Below are positions 28,579-37,222 of a DNA stretch of 64,000 nt, piece by piece (the first letter of the stretch is position 1; each line of letters opens with the position of its first letter). The DNA lies in NCBI RefSeq assembly GCF_003934285.1, contig NZ_RQWJ01000003.1, positions 423,501 through 487,500 of the forward strand, written 5' to 3'. The notes beneath the pieces were generated by a model. That model was not told the DNA's origin. It made no database searches and was given only the letters and a program-made list of their open reading frames with translations. Made by a program: the position numbers and the translations under genes. The DNA is from Brevundimonas fluminis. Lineage in GTDB: Bacteria > Pseudomonadota > Alphaproteobacteria > Caulobacterales > Caulobacteraceae.

Positions 28579-29570
28579 GGCGCGCGGCGGCCCTGATCGC
28601 CGCTCTGGCGCTGGGCGCCTGCGCGACGCCGCAGGTGCAGGCGCCGCTGACGCCGCCGGCGGGGTTCACTGGACCCGGGATCGAGGCCGACGCCTTCGTG
28701 GTGCGGGACGGGGCGCGGCTGGCGATGCGCCGCTGGGCGCCGATGAGCGGCGAGCCGGACGTCGTGATCGTGGCGCTGCACGGGGTCAACGACAGCTCGG
28801 CGGCGTGGCGGCTGGCCGGTCCGTGGTGGTCCGAGCGGGGCGCGGTCGCCTATGCCTATGACCAGCGCGGCTTCGGGCGCTCGCCGGGGCGTGGAGTCTG
28901 GCCGGGCGACCTGATGCAGGACGACCTGCGCGACGTGGTCGATCTGGTCAGGGCGCGTCACCCCGGCCTGCCCGTCGTGGTGGTGGGCGAGAGCATGGGC
29001 GGGGCGGTCGGCATCGCCGCCTTCGCCTCTGACGATCCGCCCGATGCCGACCGGCTGGTCCTGCTGGGGCCGGCGGTGTGGGGCTGGTCCAGCCAGAACC
29101 TTCTGAACCGGGCCTCGCTGTGGGTGACGGCGCGGGTCGCCGGGACCTATGCGGTGGAGCCCCCCGAGTGGGCGACCCGCGACCTGCTGGCCTCGGACAA
29201 CCTGATCGAACTGGTCCGCAGCGGTCGCGACCCCGCCTTCATCACGGCGACGCGGTTCGACGTGGTGCACGGTCTCGTCGATCTGATGGAGGTGGCCGCG
29301 CGCGATGTGGGCCGAACCGGCGTGCCGACGCTGCTGCTGTACGGCGCCCACGACGACCTCGTGCCGAAGCCGGCCATGCGGCGGGCGCTGGAGCGGGCGG
29401 GCGAGGCGCCCGACCTGCGGACCGGGTGGTACGACGACGGGCGGCATCTGCTGAACCGGGATCTGTTCGCCGTCACCGTGTTCGCCGACGTGCTGACCTT
29501 CGCCCGTGATCCTTCGGCGCCATTGCCGTCGGGCGCGCCCCCGGTCCAGCCGCGGCTCCGCTCGCGGTGA
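28575..29570 (+). CDS. Alpha/beta-hydrolase lipoprotein (monoacylglycerol-lipase-like)
   Basis: This 331 aa protein starts at a GTG and has a lipoprotein signal (AALIAALALGACATP). The alpha/beta-hydrolase domain resembles serine aminopeptidase S33/monoacylglycerol lipases: VALHGVNDSSAAW, YDQRGFGRSPGRG, the nucleophile elbow VVGESMGGAVG, an acid in LLYGAHDDLVPK, and the final His in DDGRHLLNRD. It is a membrane-anchored, probably periplasm-facing esterase. The substrate is unknown. Confidence 0.87.
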   Translation: MRRAAALIAALALGACATPQVQAPLTPPAGFTGPGIEADAFVVRDGARLAMRRWAPMSGEPDVVIVALHGVNDSSAAWRLAGPWWSERGAVAYAYDQRGFGRSPGRGVWPGDLMQDDLRDVVDLVRARHPGLPVVVVGESMGGAVGIAAFASDDPPDADRLVLLGPAVWGWSSQNLLNRASLWVTARVAGTYAVEPPEWATRDLLASDNLIELVRSGRDPAFITATRFDVVHGLVDLMEVAARDVGRTGVPTLLLYGAHDDLVPKPAMRRALERAGEAPDLRTGWYDDGRHLLNRDLFAVTVFADVLTFARDPSAPLPSGAPPVQPRLRSR

Positions 29571-29656
29571 CGTGACGTAAGGGCGCCTTGCCTCGGCCCC
29601 TTTCCCCGCGTAAGGGCCGCCGCAACAAAAATACCCAGGAAAGGCTCGAACAGGGC

Positions 29657-30748
29657 ATGACGCTGTTTGATTCCCCGTCGTTCGCGAACCACGAAGGCGT
29701 TCACGCCTTTGCTGACGAAAAGACCGGCCTCAAGGCGATTGTTGCGGTGCACTCGACCGCGCGCGGCCCGGCCGTGGGCGGCACGCGCATGTGGAACTAC
29801 GGCTCCGCCGCCGAGGCGCTGGAGGACGTGCTGCGCCTGTCCCGGGGCATGAGCTACAAGAACGCGGTCGCCGATCTGGAGATGGGCGGCGGCAAGTCGG
29901 TGATCATCGGCGACTCCAAGACCCAGAAGACGCCGGAGCTGTTCCGCGCCTTCGGCCGCGCCGTCGATCAACTGGGCGGGAACTACTACGCCGCCGAGGA
30001 CGTCGGCGTGTCGGTCGAGGACATCGCTCAGGCGCGGACCCAGACCGAGTACGTCGTCGGCCTGTCGGGCGGCAAGGAAGGCTCGGGCGATCCCAGCCCG
30101 GTGACCGCCGAGGGCGTGTTCCGTTCGACGCTGACCGTCGCGCGCCGCCTGTGGAAGCAGGACGACCTGACGGGCCTGACCATCGCCGTGCAGGGCATCG
30201 GCCACGTCGGCGGCTATCTGGCCGACAAGCTGCACGCCGCGGGCGCGAAGCTGATCGTGACCGACGTCAACGTGCCGCTGCTGGAAGAGGTCGCGGCCCG
30301 CACGGGCGCCGAGATCGTGGCGCCGGACGCCATCTATGACGTCCAGGCCGACATCTACGCCCCCTGCGCGCTGGGCGCGACGCTGAACCCGCAGACGCTG
30401 GACCGCCTGACGGTCAAGGCGGTGGTCGGCGCGGCCAACAACCAGCTGGCCACGCCGGAGATCGGCAAGATCCTGTTCGATCGCGGCGTGCTCTACGCGC
30501 CCGATTACGTCGTCAACGGCGGCGGCATCATCAACGTGGCGTCCGAGCTGAAGGCCCGCCAGACGGGCGGCGCCTACGACCCGGCCTGGGTCGAGGGCAA
30601 GCTGAGCCGCCTGATGGAGACGCTGGAAGAGGTGCTGGACCGTTCGGCGTCCGAGAAGCGCCCCACCCACGAGATCGCCGACGCGATCGCCGAGGCGCGT
30701 ATCAAGGCTGCTGCGGAGGCCAAGGCGGAACTCGCGGCCGCTGCTTGA
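29657..30748 (+). CDS. ldh: Leucine dehydrogenase (Glu/Leu/Phe/Val dehydrogenase family)
   Basis: This 363 aa enzyme catalyses NAD-dependent oxidative deamination of branched-chain amino acids. Features are the substrate-site GGTRMW, MSYKNAVADLEMGGGKSVI with the catalytic lysines, YYAAEDVGVSVEDI, the NAD Rossmann loop VQGIGHVGGYLADKL and the C-terminal NGGGIINVASEL. Length fits leucine rather than glutamate dehydrogenase. The ATG (MTLFDSPSF) matches family N-termini; upstream in-frame sequence is non-conserved. The 3' end overlaps a convergent gene by 47 nt. Confidence 0.9.
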   Translation: MTLFDSPSFANHEGVHAFADEKTGLKAIVAVHSTARGPAVGGTRMWNYGSAAEALEDVLRLSRGMSYKNAVADLEMGGGKSVIIGDSKTQKTPELFRAFGRAVDQLGGNYYAAEDVGVSVEDIAQARTQTEYVVGLSGGKEGSGDPSPVTAEGVFRSTLTVARRLWKQDDLTGLTIAVQGIGHVGGYLADKLHAAGAKLIVTDVNVPLLEEVAARTGAEIVAPDAIYDVQADIYAPCALGATLNPQTLDRLTVKAVVGAANNQLATPEIGKILFDRGVLYAPDYVVNGGGIINVASELKARQTGGAYDPAWVEGKLSRLMETLEEVLDRSASEKRPTHEIADAIAEARIKAAAEAKAELAAAA

Positions 30749-31127
30749 GGTCGTCCGACCAAGGCGTCTCTCCCTTGGTCATCTCGCCGAGCGACTTGGG
30801 CCGGCGCCTGAAAGGGTAGTCGGCCACGCCGCCCGGTAGAAAGTTCGCCAGCGGCACGCGCCAGAGCCTGAAGAGGCCAAGCGCCGCTGGAAGGCCGAGC
30901 ACCGGCGTCAGTATGAGCCACCCAAAGTAGAATGCGTCTTCGATGAATATGCCTCTGCCTCGACGGCGCAGAGGGTTTCGTCCGTACTCGGTCATCCATT
31001 CCGGTGCGATCTCCCGTGCCTCGCGGAATAGCCAGACCCAGAGTACCGTGAAGATCGCGAACAGCAGGATGCCGCACGCCGTGGCGGCGGCTGCCCGATA
31101 GATCCATGCCTCCCGCTTTCCCAGCAT
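30702..31127 (-). CDS. Small membrane protein of unknown function
   Basis: This 141 aa protein has two predicted membrane helices (IYRAAAATACGILLFAIFTVLWVWLF and FYFGWLILTPVLGLPAALGLF, shown in part) with a basic loop GRNPLRRRGRG between them and a Pro-rich tail. It is not recognised. Its 3' end overlaps the leucine dehydrogenase gene by 47 nt on the opposite strand, and its base composition is more AT-rich than its neighbours. It is divergent from fliF. Confidence 0.55.
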   Translation of the reverse strand: MLGKREAWIYRAAAATACGILLFAIFTVLWVWLFREAREIAPEWMTEYGRNPLRRRGRGIFIEDAFYFGWLILTPVLGLPAALGLFRLWRVPLANFLPGGVADYPFRRRPKSLGEMTKGETPWSDDLKQRPRVPPWPPQQP

Positions 31128-31150
31128 GTTTCAACCCTCGTCCAACGTCC

Positions 31151-31166
31151 TTAACGCCGCATTTAC
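31151..31166 (+). promoter_or_regulatory. CtrA-like box in the fliF operon promoter
   Basis: TTAA (31151-31154), seven bases, TTTAC (31162-31166) match the CtrA box with one mismatch. It lies 63 nt before the fliF start, where Caulobacter class II flagellar operons have CtrA sites. Confidence 0.65.
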
Positions 31167-31229
31167 CACGGTCCCGGCAGTTTCTGCCTAGCGGGCGCGT
31201 TCGGATGTCCCGCCGGTGTTTCAGGGCGG

Positions 31230-32885
31230 GTGCGCGTGGGCGGCTTCTCGGCGGCGGTGCAGAGATTCGGGATCGGTCGCCTGGCGGCCGTTCTGGGCGT
31301 GGCGGCGGGCGTGACGGCGGTGCTGGTGGCGGTGATGCTGCGCATCGGCCAGGCGCCCGACGCCCTGCTGTACTCCAACCTCGACCTGCGCGAGGCGTCG
31401 GAGATCACGACGGCGCTGGACAGCGCCGGCATCAAATACTCGTCCAAGGGCGACGGCTCGACCATCTTCGTCAGCCGCGACGAGGTCGGCACGGCGCGCA
31501 TGTTGCTGGCCGGCAAGGGCCTGGTGACCCAGGGCTCGGTCGGCTACGAGATCTTCGACGAGCAGTCGGTGCTGGGACAGACGGAGTTCCAGCAGAACCT
31601 GAACGCCAAGCGGGCGCTGGAAGGCGAGCTGGCGCGGGACATCATGTCCCTGCGCGGGGTGTCGATGGCGCGGGTGCGCATCGCCCTGCCGGAGCGGGCG
31701 CTGTTCCAGGCGCAGGCGGCCGAGCCGACGGCCTCGGTCGTCGTCGGTCTGGGCGGACGAGAGATGACCGCCGAGAACGTGCGGGCGATCCGCAATCTGG
31801 TCGCCTCGGCCGTGCCGAACATGAAGCCGAACCGCGTCACCGTGGTCGACGACATGAACCGCACCCTGGCCGCAGGCGGCGAGGACGACGGCTTCGGCGC
31901 CGCTGCCGAGCAGGCCAAGACGGGCACGGAGCGTCAGCTGCAGGCGCGGGTCATGGACATCGTCGAGGGCGTGGTCGGGCCGGGCGCGGCACGCGTGCAG
32001 GTCACCGCCGAGATCGACCACAGCCGCCAGACGACGCAGGAGCTGCGCTACGACCCTGACGGTCAGGTGGTGCGCTCGACCGCGACCAACGGCTCGACGG
32101 CGCAGGACACCTCGGCCCAGTCCCTTGGGGGCGCCACCGCGACGGAGAACATCCCGGGCGGTGAGGGGCCGGCCGCCGCGACGGTCGGGTCGACGCAGCA
32201 GGACACTTCGGAGACCATCAACTACGAGATCTCGAACACCACGACGACGACGGTGAAGGAGCCGGGCGAGGTCCGCCGCCTGGCGGTCGCGGTGGCCGTC
32301 GACGGCAAGTGGACGCCGGGCGCGAGCGGGGCCGAGCCGACCTATGCGCCGCGCACGCCGGAGGAGATCGCCCAGATCAAGGCGCTGGTCGCCGCCGCCG
32401 TCGGCATCGACGAGGCCCGCGGGGACAAGCTGGAGGTGACCAACGTCCGCTTCGACCGCGCCGCCCTGCCCGGCGGCGGGACCGAAGGCGGCGACGGCAT
32501 GTTCGATTTCGGCAAGAACGACGTCATGCGCGGCGTCGAACTGCTGATCCTTCTGATCACCGGCATCCTTCTGATCTTCTTCGTGCTGCGTCCGCTGCTG
32601 AGGGCGGCGACGGGCGGCGGGGGAGCCTCGGCGGCGGGGATGCCTGCGCTGGCGGGCGCCGGTCCGGGCGGGCCGCAGGTGACGCAGATCCAGACCATGC
32701 CCGCCGGCATGGGCGGCGGCGCGGTGGCGCAGCTGACCGGCCCGAGCGAGATGGAGCAGCGGCTCGACATCGCCCGCATCGAGGGACAGGTGAAGGCCTC
32801 TTCCGTGAAGAAGGTGGCCGACTTCGTCGAGAAGCACCCGGAGGAATCGACCTCGATCCTCCGCAGCTGGGTGCATGAGGGCTGA
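31230..32885 (+). CDS. fliF: Flagellar MS-ring protein FliF
   Basis: FliF forms the membrane MS ring, the first structure of the basal body. The 551 aa protein has an N-terminal membrane helix ([19 protein letters not shown]), ring-building motifs [19 protein letters not shown] and [20 protein letters not shown] (shown in part), [20 protein letters not shown], a Ser/Thr/Asn-rich periplasmic region, a second helix ([18 protein letters not shown]) and a C-terminal tail that binds FliG. The start is a GTG at 31230; another GTG at 31236 is possible. Its stop overlaps the fliG start (TGATG). Confidence 0.95.
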   Translation: MRVGGFSAAVQRFGIGRLAAVLGVAAGVTAVLVAVMLRIGQAPDALLYSNLDLREASEITTALDSAGIKYSSKGDGSTIFVSRDEVGTARMLLAGKGLVTQGSVGYEIFDEQSVLGQTEFQQNLNAKRALEGELARDIMSLRGVSMARVRIALPERALFQAQAAEPTASVVVGLGGREMTAENVRAIRNLVASAVPNMKPNRVTVVDDMNRTLAAGGEDDGFGAAAEQAKTGTERQLQARVMDIVEGVVGPGAARVQVTAEIDHSRQTTQELRYDPDGQVVRSTATNGSTAQDTSAQSLGGATATENIPGGEGPAAATVGSTQQDTSETINYEISNTTTTTVKEPGEVRRLAVAVAVDGKWTPGASGAEPTYAPRTPEEIAQIKALVAAAVGIDEARGDKLEVTNVRFDRAALPGGGTEGGDGMFDFGKNDVMRGVELLILLITGILLIFFVLRPLLRAATGGGGASAAGMPALAGAGPGGPQVTQIQTMPAGMGGGAVAQLTGPSEMEQRLDIARIEGQVKASSVKKVADFVEKHPEESTSILRSWVHEG

Positions 32886-33919
32886 TGGCCCGGCTCGTCA
32901 CCAAGAAGGCGGCGGTCGAGGACGCCCGGAAGCTGACCGGGCCCGAAAAGGCCGCGGTGGTCCTGCTGTCGCTGGGCGAGGATCACGTGCGGCTGTGGCA
33001 GGGGCTGGACGAAGACGAGATCAAGGAAATCTCGCAGGCCATGGCCACGCTCGGCACCGTCTCCTCCCAGGTGGTCGAGGAACTGCTGGTGGAGTTCGTC
33101 TCCGGCATGAGCGGCTCGGGCGCGGTCCTGGGCAGCTTCGAGCAGACCCAGAAGCTGCTCAGCGCCTTCATGCCCCCCGACCGGGTCGAGGGGATGATGG
33201 AGGAGATCCGCGGCCCCGCCGGCCGGACCATGTGGGACAAGCTGGCGAACGTGAACGAGGCCGTTCTCGCCAACTACCTGAAGAACGAATACCCGCAGAC
33301 CGTCGCGGTGGTCCTGTCAAAGATCAAGCCGGAACACGCGAGCCGGGTCCTGACGGCCCTGCCCGAGGACTTCGCCCTGGAGTGCGTGCAGCGGATGCTG
33401 CGCATGGAGCCGGTTCAGCGGGAGATCCTGGACAAGATCGAGCAGACGCTGCGGACCGAATTCATGTCGAACCTCGCGCGGACGTCGAAGCGCGACAGCC
33501 ATGAGATGATGGCCGACATCTTCAACAGCTTCGATCGCCAGACCGAGGCGCGCTTCATCGGCGCGCTTGAAGAGCGCAACCGCGAGGCGGCCGAGCGCAT
33601 CCGCGCCCTGATGTTCGTGTTCGAGGATCTGGCCAAGCTGGACCCGGGCGGCATCCAGACCCTGCTGCGCGCCGTCGACAAGGACCAGCTGGGACTGGCC
33701 ATGAAGGGCGCGTCGGAAAGCCTGCGCGAGCTGTTCTTCTCCAACATGTCGGAGCGCGCCGCCAAGATCATGCGCGAGGACATGGAGGGCATGGGGCCGG
33801 TGCGTCTGAAGGACGTCGACCAGGCCCAGATGACCATGGTCCAGGTGGCCAAGGATCTGGCCGCCAAGGGCGAGATCATGCTGGCCGGCCAGGGCGGCGA
33901 CGACGAGTTGATCTACTGA
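32885..33919 (+). CDS. fliG: Flagellar motor switch protein FliG
   Basis: FliG is the C-ring protein that couples MS ring and stator and sets torque and direction. The 344 aa protein shows [18 protein letters not shown] at the N-terminus, the middle-domain [23 protein letters not shown] (shown in part), and the C-terminal charged torque helix region [21 protein letters not shown] with [20 protein letters not shown]. It is second in the flagellar operon. Confidence 0.96.
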   Translation: MARLVTKKAAVEDARKLTGPEKAAVVLLSLGEDHVRLWQGLDEDEIKEISQAMATLGTVSSQVVEELLVEFVSGMSGSGAVLGSFEQTQKLLSAFMPPDRVEGMMEEIRGPAGRTMWDKLANVNEAVLANYLKNEYPQTVAVVLSKIKPEHASRVLTALPEDFALECVQRMLRMEPVQREILDKIEQTLRTEFMSNLARTSKRDSHEMMADIFNSFDRQTEARFIGALEERNREAAERIRALMFVFEDLAKLDPGGIQTLLRAVDKDQLGLAMKGASESLRELFFSNMSERAAKIMREDMEGMGPVRLKDVDQAQMTMVQVAKDLAAKGEIMLAGQGGDDELIY

Positions 33920-33920
33920 C

Positions 33921-34562
33921 ATGAACGCCGCCCGACCCTTCGTGTTCGACCAGGAGTTCGCCGAGGACGGCCGCGTGTTGCGGGCCGCCGACCGGCGTCC
34001 GGCCCGGCGTGCCTACCTGCCGGCGGAGGTGGAGGCGTTGGTGGCCCAGGCCGCCGCGGACGCCCGGGCGCAGGCCCTGGCCGAAGTCGAGGGACGGCGC
34101 GCCGCGGCCCTGACCGTGATCGCCGACGGCGTCGCGCGCGGCGTGGCCGCGCTGTCGGAGGTGGCGCAGCGTCATCGCGAGGAATCGGCCGGACTGGCCC
34201 TGTCCTGCGGGCGCGTGCTGGCGTCGACGGCGCTGGAGCGATTTCCGGCCGGCGCCGTGACGGCGGCGATCGAGGCGCTGGGACGCGAGATCGAGGCGCA
34301 GGGCCGGCTGACGGTGCGCGCCGCCGGGCTGGACGACGAGACGCGCCGCCTGATCGAGGACGCCTGCGCGCAGGCCGGACACGCGGGGGCCGTGGCCTTC
34401 CGCGACGATCCGTCGATGCCGCCCGCCGCCTTCGAGCTGAGCTGGGCCGACGGCCGCGCCGAATATGATCCGGACGGGGCCGCGCGCCGTATGGCCGACG
34501 CCCTGAACTCCGCCCTGGCCGCCGAGGCCGGGCACGCCGAACCGATCGATCTGGGAGCCTGA
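33921..34562 (+). CDS. flbE: Flagellar export ATPase regulator FlbE (FliH-like)
   Basis: This 213 aa protein sits between fliG and fliN, where Caulobacter has flbE, the divergent FliH that regulates the FliI export ATPase. It has an N-terminal RPFVFDQEFAEDGRVL, an Ala/Glu/Arg-rich coiled coil (VAQAAADARAQALAEVEGRR), and a compact C-terminal domain (AAFELSWADGRAEYDPDGAA). The sequence identity to FliH is weak, so the call leans on position and the coiled-coil layout. It starts 1 nt after fliG. Confidence 0.82.
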   Translation: MNAARPFVFDQEFAEDGRVLRAADRRPARRAYLPAEVEALVAQAAADARAQALAEVEGRRAAALTVIADGVARGVAALSEVAQRHREESAGLALSCGRVLASTALERFPAGAVTAAIEALGREIEAQGRLTVRAAGLDDETRRLIEDACAQAGHAGAVAFRDDPSMPPAAFELSWADGRAEYDPDGAARRMADALNSALAAEAGHAEPIDLGA

Positions 34563-34564
34563 CC

Positions 34565-34894
34565 ATGGCCGCCGACCTGCCCCTTGAAGAGTTTCCGGAA
34601 GGCACGGCCCTGACCGCCGGCGAGGATGCCCGCGACAAGTCGGCGGCCGATCTGGCGCCCGTGTTCGACGTGCCGGTGAACATCGCCGCCGTGCTGGGCA
34701 AGTCCCACATGTCGGTGGCCCAGCTCCTCAAGCTGAACGCCGGCTCGGTGCTGGAACTGGACCGCAAGGTCGGCGAGGCCATCGACATCTTCGTCAACAA
34801 CCGGCTGGTCGCGCGCGGGGAGGTCGTCGTCGTCGAGGACCGGCTGGGCGTGACCATGACCGAAATCATCAAGACCGAGGACGCGGGCGCCTGA
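34565..34894 (+). CDS. fliN: Flagellar motor switch protein FliN
   Basis: FliN is the lower C-ring SpoA-domain protein that binds CheY-P and export components. The 109 aa protein has an acidic N-terminal tail and then the SpoA domain: VFDVPVNIAAVLGKSHMSV, QLLKLNAGSVLELDRKVGEA and the C-terminal IFVNNRLVARGEVVVVEDRLGV (shown in part). It is separated by 2 nt from flbE and 37 nt from flbD. Confidence 0.95.
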   Translation: MAADLPLEEFPEGTALTAGEDARDKSAADLAPVFDVPVNIAAVLGKSHMSVAQLLKLNAGSVLELDRKVGEAIDIFVNNRLVARGEVVVVEDRLGVTMTEIIKTEDAGA

Positions 34895-34931
34895 TCGGCG
34901 ACCGCACGTGAAAGTTTAGGGAGGACGACCC

Positions 34932-36311
34932 ATGCGGCTTCTGGTGGTCGGCAGACTGAGCGGACAGCTCGCCACGGCGGTGAAGATGGCCATGGCCCAC
35001 GGGGCCAAGGTCCAGCACGTCGAGCGCGGGGACCAGGCGACGGAGCAGCTGCGCCGGGGCCAGGGCGCGGACCTGCTGATGGTCGACTGGCGCATCGACA
35101 TCGCCGCCCTGATCGCCGCCAACGAGGCCGAGCGCATCCATGTTCCGGTGGTGGCCTGCGGCGTCGACGCCGGCCCGACCGAGGCGGCGGCGGCCATCCG
35201 CGCCGGGGCCAAGGAGTTCATCCCCCTGCCGCCCGAGGCGGACCTGATCGCTGCGGTGCTGTCGGCGGTGGCCGACGACGAGCGGCCCATGATCTCCGCC
35301 GATCCGGCGATGAAGGCCGTGATCCAGCTGGCCGACCAGGTGGCGCGCTCGGAAGCTTCGATCCTGATCACCGGCGAAAGCGGCGTCGGCAAGGAGGTGA
35401 TGGCGCGCTATCTGCACCAGAAGTCCAAGCGCGCCGAGCGGCCCTTCATCAGCGTCAACTGCGCGGCCATCCCCGACAATCTGCTGGAATCCGAGCTGTT
35501 CGGGCACGAGAAGGGCGCCTTCACCGGCGCGGTCGCGCGGCGCATCGGCAAGTTCGAGGAGGCTGACGGCGGCACCCTTCTGCTGGACGAAATCTCGGAG
35601 ATGGACGTGCGCCTGCAGGCCAAGCTGCTGCGCGCGATCCAGGAGCGGGTCATCGACCGCGTCGGCGGCGGCAAGCCGGTGCCGGTCAACATCCGCATCA
35701 TCGCCACCTCGAACAGGGACCTGACCCGGTCGGTGGCCGAGGGCACGTTCCGCGAGGACCTGCTGTACCGGCTGAACGTGGTGAACCTGAAGCTGCCGGC
35801 GCTGCGCGAGCGGCCCGCCGACGTGATCGCCCTCGCCGACCACTTCGTGAAGAAGTACGCCGCCGCCAACGGCGTGCCGGTGCGGCCGATCGGCGAGGCC
35901 GCGCGCCGCGCCATCGCCGGTCACCGCTGGACCGGCAACGTGCGCGAACTGGAGAACGCCATGCACCGCGCGGTGCTGCTGGCGGCCGGCCCGGAGATCG
36001 ACGTCGAGGCCATCCGCCTGCCGGACGGCCAGCCGCTGACGGGCTCCACGTACGACGCCGGTCCCGCCGGGCGCGCGGCGCAGACGGCGGACGCGGTGAG
36101 CCGGGCCCACGTCGGCCAGACGGTGGCGCAGATGGAGAAGGCGCTGATCCTCGACACCCTGACCCACTGCCTCGGCAACCGGACGCACGCGGCCAACATC
36201 CTCGGCATCTCGATCCGGACGCTCCGCAACAAGCTGAACGAATATGCCGACGAGGGAACGGCCATCCCGGCGCCGCAGTCGGGCGTGGCCATGTCCGGCT
36301 ACGCGGCCTGA
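34932..36311 (+). CDS. flbD: Sigma-54-dependent flagellar regulator FlbD
   Basis: FlbD activates sigma-54 class III flagellar promoters and represses the class II fliF operon in Caulobacter. The 459 aa protein has an N-terminal degenerate receiver (Asp in LLMVDWRID), the AAA+ domain with Walker A GESGVGKEV, the sigma-54 contact GAFTGA, Walker B TLLLDEISEMD, arginine-finger region FREDLLYRLNVV, and a Fis-type HTH (THAANILGISIRTLRNKLNEY). A GGGAGGA Shine-Dalgarno precedes the ATG. Its partner FliX is not in the window. A beta-lactamase gene begins only 14 nt downstream. Confidence 0.95.
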   Translation: MRLLVVGRLSGQLATAVKMAMAHGAKVQHVERGDQATEQLRRGQGADLLMVDWRIDIAALIAANEAERIHVPVVACGVDAGPTEAAAAIRAGAKEFIPLPPEADLIAAVLSAVADDERPMISADPAMKAVIQLADQVARSEASILITGESGVGKEVMARYLHQKSKRAERPFISVNCAAIPDNLLESELFGHEKGAFTGAVARRIGKFEEADGGTLLLDEISEMDVRLQAKLLRAIQERVIDRVGGGKPVPVNIRIIATSNRDLTRSVAEGTFREDLLYRLNVVNLKLPALRERPADVIALADHFVKKYAAANGVPVRPIGEAARRAIAGHRWTGNVRELENAMHRAVLLAAGPEIDVEAIRLPDGQPLTGSTYDAGPAGRAAQTADAVSRAHVGQTVAQMEKALILDTLTHCLGNRTHAANILGISIRTLRNKLNEYADEGTAIPAPQSGVAMSGYAA

Positions 36312-36325
36312 AGGAGCGCTTCGCC

Positions 36326-37222
36326 ATGGACCGCAGAAGCGTCCTGACCGGCCTGTCGGCCCTGGGGCTCACCGCATGTTCGCGCGCCACGGAGGGTCGA
36401 GCGACCGCCGCTTCGACGACGCGTTCGCCGGAAGTCTTCGACCTCTCCGCGCTCGAAGCGCGCGACGGCGGACGACTCGGCTTCGTCGCGCAGGACCTGG
36501 ACAGCGGCCGGTTGCTGGCGTGGCGGGGCGACGAGCGGTTCGTCTATTGCTCGACCTTCAAGATGTTCCTGGCCGCCGCGACCTTCCTGCGCGTCCAGGC
36601 GGGCGAGGAGCGTCTCGACCGGATGATCCCGGTCACGCGGGCGGACATGGTCAACCACGCGCCGGTGACCGAGCCCGCCATCGGGGACGCGCTGAGCGTC
36701 GAGGCCCTGATGAAGGGCACGGTCGAGGTCAGCGACAACCCGGCGGCCAACCTGCTGCTCAAGGCCAACGGCGGCATCGACGCGATGCGCGCCTTCTACC
36801 GCGGCATCGGGGACGCGGACACGACGGTCGACCGCTACGAACCCGAGATGAACCGGCTGGACGGCGACAAGGACACGATCAAGCCGCTGAGCTCGGCCGC
36901 GAACCTGAAGCGTCTGCTGATCGACGGCGACACGCCGCTCAGCGCGCCGCACAAGGAGAAGCTGCTGCGCTGGATGATCGACACGCCGACCGGGCAGGCG
37001 CGGATCAAGGCCGGAGTGCCCGCCGGCTGGACCGTGGCGCACAAGACCGGCACCGGCGGCTATGGTCCGACCAACGACATCGGCGTGCTGTATCCGCCGA
37101 CGGGCGCTCCCGTGATCGTCGCCGCCTATAACCACGGCGCGGGTGAGGCGGCTCCCGAGCGGAACGAGGCGGTGATCGCCGAGGCGACGCGTCTGGCGCT
37201 GGCCGAGCTGGGTCGCGCATGA
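36326..37222 (+). CDS. Class A beta-lactamase, predicted Tat/lipoprotein-type
   Basis: This 298 aa protein has all class A serine beta-lactamase motifs: the nucleophile S-x-x-K in YCSTFKMFL, the SDN loop in EVSDNPAANLLL, the general-base Glu of the omega loop in YEPEMN, and KTG in AHKTGTGGYG. The N-terminus has a twin-Arg (DRRSVLTG) and a lipobox LTAC with Cys at residue 18, so export by Tat followed by lipidation is likely. It lies between flbD (14 nt) and flhA (4-nt ATGA overlap), so it is translated from the flagellar mRNA. The spectrum of activity cannot be read from sequence. Confidence 0.95.
   Translation: MDRRSVLTGLSALGLTACSRATEGRATAASTTRSPEVFDLSALEARDGGRLGFVAQDLDSGRLLAWRGDERFVYCSTFKMFLAAATFLRVQAGEERLDRMIPVTRADMVNHAPVTEPAIGDALSVEALMKGTVEVSDNPAANLLLKANGGIDAMRAFYRGIGDADTTVDRYEPEMNRLDGDKDTIKPLSSAANLKRLLIDGDTPLSAPHKEKLLRWMIDTPTGQARIKAGVPAGWTVAHKTGTGGYGPTNDIGVLYPPTGAPVIVAAYNHGAGEAAPERNEAVIAEATRLALAELGRA

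Noticed and set aside
29571..29656. Possible N-terminal extension of leucine dehydrogenase
   Set aside because: The upstream residues are Arg/Lys-rich and not conserved in the family; ATG at 29657 fits known N-termini.
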